From Maribacter algicola (GTDB taxonomy: Bacteria; Bacteroidota; Bacteroidia; Flavobacteriales; Flavobacteriaceae), in NCBI RefSeq assembly GCF_003933245.1, contig NZ_QUSX01000005.1:51917-112519 (forward strand): a stretch of DNA of 60,603 nucleotides. The letters run 5' to 3'. Positions 1 through 9,183 of this stretch are shown piece after piece. The notes beneath the pieces were generated by a model, which saw nothing but the letters and a program-made list of their open reading frames with translations, did not search any database and was not told where the DNA came from. Both the position numbers and the translations under genes were made by a program. How positions within the stretch are numbered: position 1 is the stretch's first letter; each line of letters starts with the position of its first letter.

Positions 1-2
1 CA

Positions 3-1697
3 GGTCAGGTGAACTACCGTAAAAGCATACGGGCTTCGTTTTTGGACCAGGAACCCAATCTAAATCCGGATTTATCGGTTGAGGAGACCATATTCGCTTC
101 GGACAATGAAATTCTAAAGGTAATCTCCAGTTATGAAAAAGCACTAAACAATCCAGAGGACACGGACGCCTATCAAAAGGCCTTTGAAGCCATGGACCGT
201 TTTGAGGCTTGGGACTTTGAAACCCAATACAAACAGATTCTTTTTAAGTTAAAATTGGAAGACCTTAACGCAAAGGTGGGCAAATTATCCGGAGGACAAA
301 AAAAAAGATTGGCCTTGGCCAATGCTTTGATCAATAGACCGGATCTCCTCATACTGGATGAACCTACCAACCATTTGGACCTGGAAATGATAGAATGGTT
401 GGAGGCCTATTTTGCCAAAGAAAATTTCACCTTGTTCATGGTTACGCACGACCGTTATTTTTTGGAAAGGGTCTGTAATGAAATACTGGAACTGGAAAAT
501 GGTAAACTCTATTCATATAAGGGCAATTACTCCTATTATTTGGAAAAAAAAGAAGCACGAATAGAGCAAGAATCGGTTGAACAGCACAAAACGGAAATCC
601 TCTACAAAAAAGAACTTTCCTGGATGCGTAGGCAACCTAAGGCCAGGACGACCAAATCAAAGTCCAGAATAGATGACTTTCACACCATTAAGGAAAAAGC
701 GAGCCAACGCAGAAAGGAACATGAGGTTCAATTGGAACTTAATATGGAAAGGATGGGCAATAAGATCATCGAAATCCATAAAGTCTCCAAGTCTTTTCCT
801 GGAAAGGTAATACTTGACAAGTTCGACTATTCCTTTACAAAAGGGGAACGCGTGGGCATTATTGGGAAGAACGGTACGGGCAAATCTACCTTTTTAAATA
901 TTCTTACAGGAAAGGACCTACCCGATAGTGGCAAGGTAATTATAGGCGACACCATTAAATTCGGTTACTACACCCAAAAAGGGATTCAAATCAAGGACGG
1001 CCAAAAGGTCATTGACGTAATAAGGGAATTTGGAGATTATATTCCGCTGATGAAAGGAAGACAAATCTCGGCCCAACAATTATTGGAGCGATTTCTTTTT
1101 GATAGAAAAAAACAATATGACTTTGTTGAAAAATTAAGCGGTGGGGAACGCAAACGGCTTTATCTATGTACGGTTTTGATTCAAAACCCAAACTTTCTAA
1201 TACTGGACGAACCTACAAACGATTTAGACATCGTGACCCTCAATGTACTGGAAAGCTTTTTGTTGGACTTCCCTGGATGTCTCATCGTGGTGTCCCATGA
1301 CCGTTATTTCATGGATAAAATCGTAGACCACCTTTTTGTTTTCAAGGGCGAAGGAGTGGTTGAGGATTTCCCTGGAAATTATTCAGATTACAGGGCCTAT
1401 GAAGACAGCAAGGTGATAGAGCAACGCGAACAAAAGGAAAAATTGGAACCCGAAAAAAACAACTGGAAAGAACCCGAAAAAAACAAACTTTCCTATTTGG
1501 AACAAAAGGAGTACAAAAACTTGGAAAATGAAATAAAACAATTGGAATCCAAAAAAGTGGCACTACAGGAAAAGTTTACGGATACTTCCTTAACTGGGGA
1601 GGAAATAGAGGCACTTTCCATTGAACTTGGAGAAATCTCGAATACCATAGAACAAAAAACGGAACGTTGGTTTGAACTTGCGGACCAAATGGGTTGA
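3..1697 (+). CDS. ABC-F family ATPase, Uup-like (5' end outside window)
   Basis: Cytosolic ABC-F protein with two ATPase domains and no membrane segments; the family acts on ribosomes or in DNA and translation quality control. The reading frame is open to the left edge, so the N-terminus with the first Walker A is missing. Counting from base 9, the first signature LSGGQ is near residue 93 and its Walker B LILDEPTNHLD near 113. The linker is rich in Lys and Arg. The second Walker A (GIIGKNGTGKS) is near 285, signature LSGGE near 377 and LILDEPTND near 397. A charged coiled coil at about 485-560 resembles the Uup C-terminal domain, which favours Uup over EttA. Family members are about 620-640 residues, so roughly 60-70 are missing. 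The GTG at base 9 is not a credible start. Confidence 0.92.
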   Translation, partial: GQVNYRKSIRASFLDQEPNLNPDLSVEETIFASDNEILKVISSYEKALNNPEDTDAYQKAFEAMDRFEAWDFETQYKQILFKLKLEDLNAKVGKLSGGQKKRLALANALINRPDLLILDEPTNHLDLEMIEWLEAYFAKENFTLFMVTHDRYFLERVCNEILELENGKLYSYKGNYSYYLEKKEARIEQESVEQHKTEILYKKELSWMRRQPKARTTKSKSRIDDFHTIKEKASQRRKEHEVQLELNMERMGNKIIEIHKVSKSFPGKVILDKFDYSFTKGERVGIIGKNGTGKSTFLNILTGKDLPDSGKVIIGDTIKFGYYTQKGIQIKDGQKVIDVIREFGDYIPLMKGRQISAQQLLERFLFDRKKQYDFVEKLSGGERKRLYLCTVLIQNPNFLILDEPTNDLDIVTLNVLESFLLDFPGCLIVVSHDRYFMDKIVDHLFVFKGEGVVEDFPGNYSDYRAYEDSKVIEQREQKEKLEPEKNNWKEPEKNKLSYLEQKEYKNLENEIKQLESKKVALQEKFTDTSLTGEEIEALSIELGEISNTIEQKTERWFELADQMG

Positions 1698-1737
1698 TAA
1701 ACCCCAAAAAATCATATCCCATAAAGGAAGCTCTCGA

Positions 1738-1909
1738 CGAACAACACCTTTTTTTCGGTAAGCTGTTTTTACCAAGGAACCCGTTCATCGAGCGAATTTT
1801 ACACTTAATCCGAATCATTGCCGGATAACGAGAAACCACTGTTTTTCAACGAATGGGGACCCCCTCAAATACGCTTGCGGTAGTTATAATAATGTAACGA
1901 AAGCAAGTC
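1738..1909 (+). promoter_or_regulatory. Promoter of secreted peptide gene with four LytTR-like repeats
   Basis: Four related heptamers lie upstream of the ATG at 1910: TTCATCG (1784-1790), TTAATCC (1805-1811), GATAACG (1824-1830) and TTCAACG (1845-1851). Steps are 21, 19 and 21 bp, giving positions -126, -105, -86 and -65. The first reads CCGTTCATCGA, close to the AlgR site CCGTTCGTC. An AGTTATA box at -28 is shared with two of the sister promoters. The block from about 1738 is repeated in inverted orientation at 17611-17785. Seen: repeats and spacing. Inferred: binding by a LytTR-domain activator as two direct-repeat pairs. Confidence 0.6.
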
Positions 1910-2146
1910 ATGAAAACAGTAGCGACCATCTTCTTCATCATCTTCATAGGAACAGCGGCAAGCGCACAGGACAGGAACGAGACCGTTAAGGTCGAGACGA
2001 TAGAGATGGGCATCGTTACCGAAACCGCTGCTTCAAAAAAAATAGAAAGAAAGCAGGAAGTGACCCGTTTGTACAGGTTCAAGAACTCTAGGGTAAAAAA
2101 AGAACTTTCCTTCGCGACCAAGAGGAACAGCCCCAAAATGGCATAA
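1910..2146 (+). CDS. Small secreted peptide, KNSRVK family (copy A)
   Basis: A 78-residue protein of unknown function. Residues 1-19 form a clear signal peptide ending SAQ, leaving a mature peptide of about 58 residues. The middle is variable, with a KVETIEMG patch. The C-terminal third is basic and conserved among the four paralogues in the window: LYRFKNSRVKKELSF, then a tail ending PKMA. It has no cysteines and no known domain that I recognise. It is nearly identical to the copy at 17374-17610, and the duplication extends into promoter and 3' hairpin. Local GC (31 of 60 bases at 1921-1980) is above most of the window. A secreted signal, structural or antimicrobial peptide are all possible; nothing here decides between them. 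Confidence 0.8.
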   Translation: MKTVATIFFIIFIGTAASAQDRNETVKVETIEMGIVTETAASKKIERKQEVTRLYRFKNSRVKKELSFATKRNSPKMA

Positions 2147-2154
2147 CATACTCA

Positions 2155-2210
2155 TATTATCCCCTTGGTGACCCTACCTGCCCAAAGGCAGGTTTGGCGC
2201 TACCCCATTC
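2155..2210. repeat. Palindromic hairpin 3' of peptide gene A
   Basis: ACCTGCC (2176-2182), loop CAAA and GGCAGGT (2187-2193) form a 7-bp core inside a longer imperfect palindrome flanked by ATTATCCCC on the left and CTACCCC on the right. The same element in inverted orientation lies 3' of the copy at 17374 (17317-17362), with a different loop. No T-run follows, so it is a weak classical terminator; a REP-like palindrome or processing hairpin that travelled with the duplication is more likely. Confidence 0.6.
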
Positions 2211-2310
2211 CCAAAAATAAATCACGATATATTCAAAACCCCAACCTGGGTGGCCGTTATCGGAAAAATAAAAGGTATTAGTACATTTGGGGAATTTTGA
2301 AAGCCCCTAA

Positions 2311-2805
2311 GTGTATCAGTTACTTTCGTATTTAAAATTTCTTATTGGCTCCACCAACCAACACGGGGTACATTCTCCCTTTGTATACAATTTCTTGACG
2401 AAGGGTCTATATAGGGAAAAGAAAAAGGGTATGAGTGTTAAGGAACATGTGCTAACTACGTCAATTTCTTATTTTAAGTATAAAAGTATTGCATTTGTCT
2501 ATGCAGACGACTATATTATAAATCGGATAGTTGCTATTTTTGGCGATTTGGAGTTTGACACATTACCACTGGATGTAATTTTTGTTGAAGAAAATGGTAA
2601 GGTATTTACCTCCATTTCCAAAGAAAGTTACCATAATGATACGATGCTATTGATAAGCGGAATTTACAAAAACAAACAGCGAAAAGTAGCATGGCAAAAC
2701 ATTAAGGAACTGCCAGAGGTAACTGTCACCATAGATTTATTCCATTGTGGACTGGTCTTTTTTAGACGTGAACAGGCCAAGGAACACTTTAAAGTTAGAA
2801 TATAA
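2311..2805 (+). CDS. Methyltransferase relative lacking the SAM-binding core
   Basis: A 164-residue protein. Its first 35 residues (YQLLSYLKFLIGSTNQHGVHSPFV) and its last 30 (LVFFRREQAKEHFKVRI) match, from memory, the two ends of a flavobacterial class I SAM-dependent methyltransferase family of about 235-240 residues. The glycine-rich motif I that binds SAM is not present, and about 70 central residues are missing or replaced. A catalytically dead or repurposed paralogue is the simplest reading. The start is GTG at 2311, directly after an in-frame TAA; it gives the expected MYQLL N-terminus. TACATTTG at 2282-2289 fits a Bacteroidota -7 element and would give a very short leader. AT-rich codon use differs from the neighbours. 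Confidence 0.6.
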   Translation: MYQLLSYLKFLIGSTNQHGVHSPFVYNFLTKGLYREKKKGMSVKEHVLTTSISYFKYKSIAFVYADDYIINRIVAIFGDLEFDTLPLDVIFVEENGKVFTSISKESYHNDTMLLISGIYKNKQRKVAWQNIKELPEVTVTIDLFHCGLVFFRREQAKEHFKVRI

Positions 2806-2823
2806 TACACTCAATGGCCTATT

Positions 2824-2964
2824 ATGGATAATACAATATACATAGTCTTAGGGGTTGTTTTCGCTATTTATCTGGTAATCACCATTGCCAACAAAAGAAA
2901 AAACAAGGAACGAAAGTCGCGTAAGTTCATGGGGGATTACAAGCGTAAAGGAAAAGAGGATTGA
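2824..2964 (+). CDS. Small single-pass membrane protein, 46 residues
   Basis: ATG at 2824 opens a 46-codon frame 18 bp after the preceding gene. Residues 4-22 (TIYIVLGVVFAIYLVITIA) form one transmembrane helix. A strongly basic tail follows (NKRKNKERKSRKF) and the protein ends KGKED, so the tail should face the cytoplasm. No function is recognised. Hydrophobic-then-basic architecture, good coding composition and position in a run of same-strand genes support a real gene. Confidence 0.6.
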   Translation: MDNTIYIVLGVVFAIYLVITIANKRKNKERKSRKFMGDYKRKGKED

Positions 2965-3020
2965 AGCTATTCCTTCTCCCTTTTTAAAAATAATTAAAAT
3001 AGTAAAACATACCGTCAAAA

Positions 3021-3596
3021 ATGAAAATCTACACCAAAACAGGAGATAACGGCATCACATCGCTCTTTGGAGGCACGAGGGTTCCCAAACATCACATTAG
3101 AATAGACAGTTATGGAACCGTGGACGAATTAAATTCTTGGCTTGGCCTGATTGCGGGACAGGAAATACCTGAGAATTATAAAGACGAGTTACAGACAATC
3201 CAGAAAAAACTCTTTACCGTTGGAGCCATTTTAGCAACAGAACCGCAAAAGGCAACACTAAAAAATGGGCAAGAACGTTTGAATATTGAAAGAATTGGCA
3301 GTGATGACATTGTATCCCTTGAAATGTCCATGGATAGTATGGACGAAGTGTTGCCACAAATGACACATTTTATTTTACCGGGGGGACATCCCGCAGTGTC
3401 ATACTGTCATATTGCGAGAACCGTATGTAGACGGGCAGAAAGAAAAACGACCATTCTATACGAGAACGAACCCTTTGACACGAACGTTCTTACCTATTTA
3501 AACCGACTCTCAGATTATCTCTTTGTGTTGGCACGAAAGTTGTCAATGGATTTGGGAGTTAAGGAAATAAAATGGATTCCCGAGAAAAGGGACTAA
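3021..3596 (+). CDS. Cob(I)alamin adenosyltransferase, PduO type
   Basis: Transfers adenosyl from ATP to cob(I)alamin, making coenzyme B12 for enzymes such as methylmalonyl-CoA mutase. The 191-residue length is normal. The N-terminus KIYTKTGDNGITSLFGG is the PduO/MMAB ATP-binding loop, followed by RIDSYGTVDELNSWLGL. The motif CRRAERKT near residue 135 carries the conserved arginine and glutamate at the active site. The MeaB GTPase at 28816 in this window belongs to the same cofactor economy. Cytosolic, no leader. Confidence 0.94.
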   Translation: MKIYTKTGDNGITSLFGGTRVPKHHIRIDSYGTVDELNSWLGLIAGQEIPENYKDELQTIQKKLFTVGAILATEPQKATLKNGQERLNIERIGSDDIVSLEMSMDSMDEVLPQMTHFILPGGHPAVSYCHIARTVCRRAERKTTILYENEPFDTNVLTYLNRLSDYLFVLARKLSMDLGVKEIKWIPEKRD

Positions 3597-3676
3597 TAAA
3601 TTCACATTTTAAGCGTTATCAATGTATCAATGCAAAAAATATGTTGATAACTCGGTCTAAATAATCACAAATTATC

Positions 3677-3706
3677 TTGGCCGTTTCCAATTAAAATTTA
3701 TTTTTG
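3677..3706 (+). promoter_or_regulatory. Bacteroidota sigma-A type promoter before DUF2795 gene
   Basis: TTG at 3677-3679, a 19-base spacer and TATTTTTG at 3699-3706 match the Bacteroidota -33/-7 consensus (TTG, TAnnTTTG). The start codon at 3734 is 27 bases downstream of the -7 element. Confidence 0.65.
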
Positions 3707-3733
3707 CAAAAATTTTAAAATCAAACAATTACC

Positions 3734-3958
3734 ATGTATTGGACATTAGAATTAGCATCTTATTTAAGCGATGCACCTTGGCCGGCAAGTAAGGATGAGT
3801 TAATAGATTACTCCATCAGAACCGGTGCTCCCTTGGAGGTTGTGGAGAATTTACAGTCCATGGAGGAAGAAGGTGGTGAAATCTATGAATCTATCGAAGA
3901 GATTTGGCCAGATTATCCAACTGAAGAAGATTACCTCTGGAACGAGGACGAATATTAA
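3734..3958 (+). CDS. DUF2795 domain protein
   Basis: A 74-residue, very acidic protein (many Glu and Asp, ending WNEDEY). It matches the DUF2795 pattern: an N-terminal hydrophobic segment (YWTLELASYLSDAPWP), then SKDELIDYSIRTGAP and an LQSMEEE helix. Cytosolic, role unknown. From memory it commonly sits immediately before secA in Flavobacteriia, as here. It has its own promoter at 3677 and a terminator at 3984, so it looks monocistronic. Confidence 0.85.
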   Translation: MYWTLELASYLSDAPWPASKDELIDYSIRTGAPLEVVENLQSMEEEGGEIYESIEEIWPDYPTEEDYLWNEDEY

Positions 3959-3983
3959 TATTCCCATATCACAATAACTACTT

Positions 3984-4010
3984 AAAAGTCTCCTTGGAGG
4001 CTTTTTTTTT
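3984..4010 (+). terminator. Intrinsic terminator after DUF2795 gene
   Basis: AAAAGTCTC, loop CTTG, GAGGCTTTT then continuing T residues: a short hairpin with one G-T pair followed by nine to ten T's, 26 bases after the stop codon. Confidence 0.8.
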
Positions 4011-4021
4011 ATGTAATTTTG
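3994..4021 (+). promoter_or_regulatory. Candidate secA promoter overlapping the terminator
   Basis: TTG at 3994-3996, a 17-base spacer and TAATTTTG at 4014-4021 fit the Bacteroidota consensus. The -33 element would sit inside the preceding terminator hairpin. It would give a leader of about 150 bases before secA, in which I see no known riboswitch or strong hairpin. Confidence 0.4.
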
Positions 4022-4175
4022 GCAGTCTAAAAAAGAAAAACAGTGTTTTTTACATACTGGAACAGCTTTTGAACAAGTGAATTGTCGAAATAATTGTCCA
4101 TAATGGCAAATGGATCGTAAACGGCACAGGCAATCCTGTTGAAATGGTTTACAAATCAAATTACAAACACATACT

Positions 4176-7100
4176 ATGAGTATTATAAATTCTATACTGA
4201 AGGCTTTTGTAGGTGACAAATCCAAGAAAGATGTAAAGGAGCTTCAGCCTTTGGTAGAGCAGATAAAGTCTTTTGAAAGCGAATTCGAGAAATTAAGCCA
4301 TGATGAACTAAGGAACAAAACGATAGGTTTTAAGCAGACCATTAAGAATTCCTACCAAGATATTACGGATAAAATTAAGGAACTTGAAAAAGAAGTTCAG
4401 GAGTCCAACGATATCGACAAAAACGAGGACATCTATGCGGAAATAGACAAGTTAAAGGAAGATGCCTATAAAATATCCGAAGATGCCCTTAACAGTATTT
4501 TACCAGAGGCGTTCGCGGTTGTCAAGGAAACGGCCAAACGCTTCGCGGCAAATGAAACAATAACGGTTACGGCTACGGAGAACGATCGAAAATTATCCGG
4601 TGAAAAAGAATATGTATCCTTGGATGGCGACAATGCCGTTTGGAAAAATTCTTGGAACGCCGCCGGAAAACAGGTGACTTGGGACATGGTACACTATGAC
4701 GTTCAGTTGATTGGGGGAATCGCCCTGCACCAAGGAAAAATCGCGGAAATGCAAACAGGTGAAGGAAAGACCTTAGTGGCCACTTTACCACTATATTTGA
4801 ATGCACTAACCGGTAACGGCGCTCATTTGGTGACCGTAAACGATTACCTGGCGAAAAGGGACAGTGCCTGGATGGCACCAATTTTTGAATTTCACGGACT
4901 CTCCGTAGATTGTATAGACCATCACAGACCAAATTCAGACGGTAGAAGGGCCGCATATAATGCCGATATTACTTATGGGACCAACAACGAATTCGGTTTT
5001 GATTACTTGAGGGACAATATGGCCCATACCCCTAAGGACCTGGTGCAGCGTCCGCATAACTACGCCATAGTGGATGAGGTGGATTCTGTTTTAGTGGATG
5101 ATGCCAGAACGCCCTTGATTATATCTGGACCGGTACCTGAAGGTGACAGACATGAATTTAATGAGTTGAAGCCCAAGGTAAGTGAAATTGTTCAAAAACA
5201 AAGACAACACTTGACAGGGGTCTTGGCAGAAGCCAAAAAATTAATTGCGGAGGGCAATACAAAGGATGGTGGTTTCCTATTGCTGCGTGTGTATAGGGGC
5301 CTACCTAAAAATAAGGCTCTTATTAAATTCTTGAGTGAGGAGGGTGTAAAACAGCTGCTCCAAAAAACGGAGAATTTTTACATGCAGGACAACAACCGTG
5401 AAATGCCCAAGGTGGATGAAGACCTGCTTTTTGTCATCGATGAGAAAAACAACCAAATAGAGCTTACGGATAAGGGTGTCGATTATATATCAGGGGAGCA
5501 AAACAGGGATTTCTTTGTCATGCCCGATATTGGTGCCGAAATTGCCAAAATTGAACAGCAAAACCTTGACATTGAGGAGGAGGCGGAATTAAAGGAGGAA
5601 CTTTTCAAGGATTTTACCGTCAAGAGCGAACGTATCCATACCATGAGCCAGTTGTTAAAAGCCTATACCCTATTTGAAAAGGATGTGGAATATGTGGTTA
5701 TTGACAATAAGGTGATGATCGTGGATGAACAGACCGGTCGTATCATGGACGGTCGTAGATATTCAGATGGTCTTCATCAGGCCATTGAAGCCAAGGAGAA
5801 TGTGAAGATAGAAGCCCTGACACAAACCTTTGCCACCGTTACCCTACAGAACTATTTTAGAATGTACAGCAAATTGGCAGGCATGACCGGTACGGCCATT
5901 ACGGAAGCGGGCGAGTTCTGGGAAATCTACAAATTGGACGTCGTTGAAATACCTACAAATAGGCCCATCGCAAGGGATGATAGAAACGACTTGATTTATA
6001 AAACCAAGCGCGAAAAGTACAATGCCATCATTGACGAGGTAACTAAGTTAAGTCAGGCCGGAAGACCCGTGCTTATTGGTACTACATCAGTAGAAATATC
6101 AGAATTACTTTCAAAATTATTGAGCGTACGCAAGGTTCCGCATAACGTGTTGAACGCCAAATTGCATAAGAAGGAAGCCGATGTTGTTGCAGATGCGGGT
6201 AATCCCGGGGTAGTGACCATTGCTACCAACATGGCGGGCCGTGGTACGGATATTAAACTGACCCCTGAAGTTAAAAAAGCGGGCGGATTGGCCATAATCG
6301 GTACGGAACGACACGATTCTAGGCGTGTGGATAGGCAGTTACGAGGACGTTCCGGGCGTCAAGGGGACCCAGGAAGCTCTCAATTTTATGTATCCTTGGA
6401 AGATAACCTAATGCGACTTTTCGGTTCGGATAGGGTCGCCAAGATGATGGATAAAATGGGCTTGGAGGAAGGTGAGGTCATCCAACACAGCATGATGACC
6501 AAATCCATTGAACGAGCGCAGAAAAAAGTCGAGGAGAACAACTTTGGGGTGCGTAAGCGACTTTTGGAGTATGATGATGTAATGAACGCCCAACGTGAAG
6601 TAGTCTACAAAAGAAGGCGCCATGCCCTGCAAGGTGAACGGCTTAAAGTGGATATTGCCAATATGGTTTATGATACCTGCGAGGTAATTGTAGAGGGTAA
6701 CAAAGCTGCCAACGATTATAAAAACTTCGAGTTTGAATTGATCAAATATTTCTCCATGACCTCGCCGGTAAGCGAGGAGGAATTTGGCAAACTCAGTACC
6801 CAGGAAATAACCGGTAGGGTATACAAGGCAAGTTACGACCATTATAAGGAAAAAATGGAACGCAATGCCGCCACCGCACTACCCGTAATCAAAAAGGTAT
6901 ACGAGGACAATGCAAATAATTTTGAGCGTATCGTAGTACCCTTTACGGATGGTATCAAAACGCTGAATGTGGTCACCAACCTGCAAGAAGCGTATGAAAG
7001 TAATGGTAAGCAATTGGTGACGGATTTTGAAAAGAATATTTCATTGGCCATCATCGATGACTCTTGGAAAACACATCTACGTAAAATGGATGAATTAAAA

Positions 7101-7538
7101 CAGTCCGTTCAATTGGCCGTTCATGAACAGAAAGATCCTTTGTTGATTTATAAGTTCGAAGCTTTTGAACTATTTAAACAAATGATTGAAAAGGTAAATA
7201 AGGAAATTGTCTCCTTCCTATTTAAAGGAGAACTACCTTCCGGAAATCCCAATGATATTAGGGAGGCCAGAAACGCTCCACAACGAAAGGAAAAAATACA
7301 GACTTCAAAGGAAGAAATACCCAATAGTGACGAACTGGCCGCACAGAATAGGGCGGTGGGACAGACACAAAGACAACGACCATCGGTTACGGAAACCATT
7401 ATAAGGGAGCAACCCAAAATTGGTAGAAATGAAAAAGTGACCATTAAAAATGTTATGTCGGGAGAAAGTAAAACCGTGAAATATAAACAGGCAGAACCAC
7501 TCATCTCCAAAGGGGAATGGGTTCTGATAAACGATTAA
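4176..7538 (+). CDS. secA: Preprotein translocase ATPase SecA
   Basis: Motor ATPase that drives unfolded preproteins through SecYEG. Walker A MQTGEGKT lies at about residues 192-199, the DEAD-type motif [14 protein letters not shown] near 299, and helicase motif [12 protein letters not shown] near 683, followed by the [13 protein letters not shown] segment. At 1,120 residues it is much longer than E. coli SecA (901). The extra length includes an insertion between the DEAD box and the preprotein-crosslinking region (about 325-450), usual in Bacteroidota. The C-terminus ([10 protein letters not shown]) lacks the cysteine-rich zinc motif seen in E. coli. It is flanked by terminators on both sides, so probably a single-gene unit. 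Confidence 0.97.
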   Translation: MSIINSILKAFVGDKSKKDVKELQPLVEQIKSFESEFEKLSHDELRNKTIGFKQTIKNSYQDITDKIKELEKEVQESNDIDKNEDIYAEIDKLKEDAYKISEDALNSILPEAFAVVKETAKRFAANETITVTATENDRKLSGEKEYVSLDGDNAVWKNSWNAAGKQVTWDMVHYDVQLIGGIALHQGKIAEMQTGEGKTLVATLPLYLNALTGNGAHLVTVNDYLAKRDSAWMAPIFEFHGLSVDCIDHHRPNSDGRRAAYNADITYGTNNEFGFDYLRDNMAHTPKDLVQRPHNYAIVDEVDSVLVDDARTPLIISGPVPEGDRHEFNELKPKVSEIVQKQRQHLTGVLAEAKKLIAEGNTKDGGFLLLRVYRGLPKNKALIKFLSEEGVKQLLQKTENFYMQDNNREMPKVDEDLLFVIDEKNNQIELTDKGVDYISGEQNRDFFVMPDIGAEIAKIEQQNLDIEEEAELKEELFKDFTVKSERIHTMSQLLKAYTLFEKDVEYVVIDNKVMIVDEQTGRIMDGRRYSDGLHQAIEAKENVKIEALTQTFATVTLQNYFRMYSKLAGMTGTAITEAGEFWEIYKLDVVEIPTNRPIARDDRNDLIYKTKREKYNAIIDEVTKLSQAGRPVLIGTTSVEISELLSKLLSVRKVPHNVLNAKLHKKEADVVADAGNPGVVTIATNMAGRGTDIKLTPEVKKAGGLAIIGTERHDSRRVDRQLRGRSGRQGDPGSSQFYVSLEDNLMRLFGSDRVAKMMDKMGLEEGEVIQHSMMTKSIERAQKKVEENNFGVRKRLLEYDDVMNAQREVVYKRRRHALQGERLKVDIANMVYDTCEVIVEGNKAANDYKNFEFELIKYFSMTSPVSEEEFGKLSTQEITGRVYKASYDHYKEKMERNAATALPVIKKVYEDNANNFERIVVPFTDGIKTLNVVTNLQEAYESNGKQLVTDFEKNISLAIIDDSWKTHLRKMDELKQSVQLAVHEQKDPLLIYKFEAFELFKQMIEKVNKEIVSFLFKGELPSGNPNDIREARNAPQRKEKIQTSKEEIPNSDELAAQNRAVGQTQRQRPSVTETIIREQPKIGRNEKVTIKNVMSGESKTVKYKQAEPLISKGEWVLIND

Positions 7539-7553
7539 ATCCTTATCCACTTT

Positions 7554-7583
7554 AAAAAGGGCGCTCAAATGAGCGCCTTTTTT
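7554..7583 (+). terminator. Intrinsic terminator after secA
   Basis: AAAAAGGGCGCTC, loop AAAT, GAGCGCCTTTTTT: a 7-8 bp GC stem extended by A/T pairs and followed by T's, 16 bases after the secA stop. Confidence 0.9.
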
Positions 7584-7682
7584 GTTTTCTTCTTTTTTTC
7601 CTTTGCTGCAAATATTGAACCCTTAAATATGAGTCCTTTATAAATTTTAAATATCTTTAAAAGGATTGTTTGAATTTATACC

Positions 7683-9077
7683 ATGAAAAATACAAGAAGG
7701 GAATTTATTTTCTCTGTTAGCATGTTGGCGGCAAGCAGTGCCTTTCCGGTACACGCATTTGCCTTTAATAAATCAAAAAAACTCAAAGTTGCCCTTGTAG
7801 GTACAGGTGTAAGGGGTATTACATTTTGGGGAAAACGTTTGTTGGACGAGTATTCTGAAATTTTGGAATTTGTAGGCCTCAGTGATATAAATCCAAGCCG
7901 GTTGGAATATGGCAAGCAATATATAGGAGCTACCTGCCCTACGTTTGCTTCCTTTGAGGAAATGGTTTCAATAACAAAACCAGACCTTGTAATCGTAACC
8001 ACGAAAGATTCAACCCACCATGAATTTATCATCAAAGGTCTTGAAATGGGCTGCGATGTCCTCACGGAAAAGCCCTTAACCGTTGATGAGGTAAAATGCC
8101 AGCAAATACTCGATGCCGAAAAAGCGTCCAACAAAAACCTAATTGTTGGGTTTAATTATAGATGGAGCCCCTATGCCACAAAAATCAAGGAATTGATTGC
8201 AAATAAGACGATTGGAAATTTAGTCTCGGTTGACTTTAATTGGTATCTAAATACCTATCACGGTGCTTCGTATTTTAGAAGATGGCATGGTGAAATGGAG
8301 AGTAGCGGATCACTTTGGGTCCATAAGGCCACCCATCATTTTGATTTGCTCAATTGGTGGATCGACTCTGAACCCAATGAAGTCTTTGCCTATGGCGACT
8401 TGGAGTTTTACGGAAAAAATGGCCCTTTTAGGGGAAAGAATTGTAGAACCTGCGGCCATAAAACCGAATGTGCCTTTTATTGGGACATCAACAAGGATGA
8501 ATTTTCCAAAAAATTATATGCGGACCATGAACACGAGGACGGATACATAAGGGACAACTGCCTTTTTAGGGAAGACATCAATATTTACGATAAAATGTCT
8601 GCCCAAGTAAAATACACGGACAATACGATACTGAATTATTCCCTGACCACCTATTCCCCGTTTGAGGGATGGCGGGTTGCCTTCAACGGAACCGAAGGTA
8701 GAATAGAGGCCTGGTTGGATATTCCTTACTATGAGAAAACATCTATCGAGGAAGCTGAAAAACACGCCAACGAAATGGCACAGAACGGCGAGGAAATCGT
8801 TGCGAAAAAACCTATTGTAATTCATAAATTGTGGCAAGAGTTTGAAACCGTCCAAGTGGATATGGAAGAAAGCGGTCACGGCGGGGGGGATAAACGCCTT
8901 CAAGATAAAATATTCGTCAACCCTAAAGTACCGGACCCCTACGGAAGAACTGCCGGCATAAGGGATGGAGCCATGTCCATATTAATTGGAATAGCAGCGC
9001 GGAAGAGTATTCAATCCGGGACCCCCATAAATATATCCGAATTAACGGATTTGAGGCCACAGGAAAGAAGATCATAA
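7683..9077 (+). CDS. Gfo/Idh/MocA-type oxidoreductase with secretion leader
   Basis: NAD(P)-dependent sugar dehydrogenase family, 464 residues. The leader contains RREF and then a hydrophobic stretch (residues 1-28), a Tat-like arrangement expected of cofactor-loaded periplasmic enzymes. The Rossmann loop VALVGTGVRG is at about 36-45 and the family motif EKPLTV near 129. A cysteine cluster CRTCGHKTEC near 253 with a further Cys in DNCLF is typical of one Bacteroidota subgroup and could bind metal. The family oxidises or reduces sugars, glycosides and cyclitols; the substrate cannot be read from sequence. It stands alone, 144 bases after secA and its terminator. A second family member is at 23310. 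Confidence 0.88.
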   Translation: MKNTRREFIFSVSMLAASSAFPVHAFAFNKSKKLKVALVGTGVRGITFWGKRLLDEYSEILEFVGLSDINPSRLEYGKQYIGATCPTFASFEEMVSITKPDLVIVTTKDSTHHEFIIKGLEMGCDVLTEKPLTVDEVKCQQILDAEKASNKNLIVGFNYRWSPYATKIKELIANKTIGNLVSVDFNWYLNTYHGASYFRRWHGEMESSGSLWVHKATHHFDLLNWWIDSEPNEVFAYGDLEFYGKNGPFRGKNCRTCGHKTECAFYWDINKDEFSKKLYADHEHEDGYIRDNCLFREDINIYDKMSAQVKYTDNTILNYSLTTYSPFEGWRVAFNGTEGRIEAWLDIPYYEKTSIEEAEKHANEMAQNGEEIVAKKPIVIHKLWQEFETVQVDMEESGHGGGDKRLQDKIFVNPKVPDPYGRTAGIRDGAMSILIGIAARKSIQSGTPINISELTDLRPQERRS

Positions 9078-9183
9078 GTTTCGGATTATTTTCTTGGAGA
9101 AAACAAAATATCTTAGCATGGTGTTAAAAACATACCTAGATTTACAAAGGAAACTTTGATTACCAATTTTTTAAGTTGATAGT

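Noticed and set aside
1576..2136. Minus-strand frames of 60-96 codons over the peptide A promoter and gene
   Set aside because: They are antisense to the repeat-bearing promoter and to a gene with a clear signal peptide and three paralogues; a similar antisense frame appears over copy D only because the DNA is duplicated.
4573..7568. Several minus-strand frames inside secA
   Set aside because: All lie opposite a full-length SecA with intact motifs; none has a recognisable domain.
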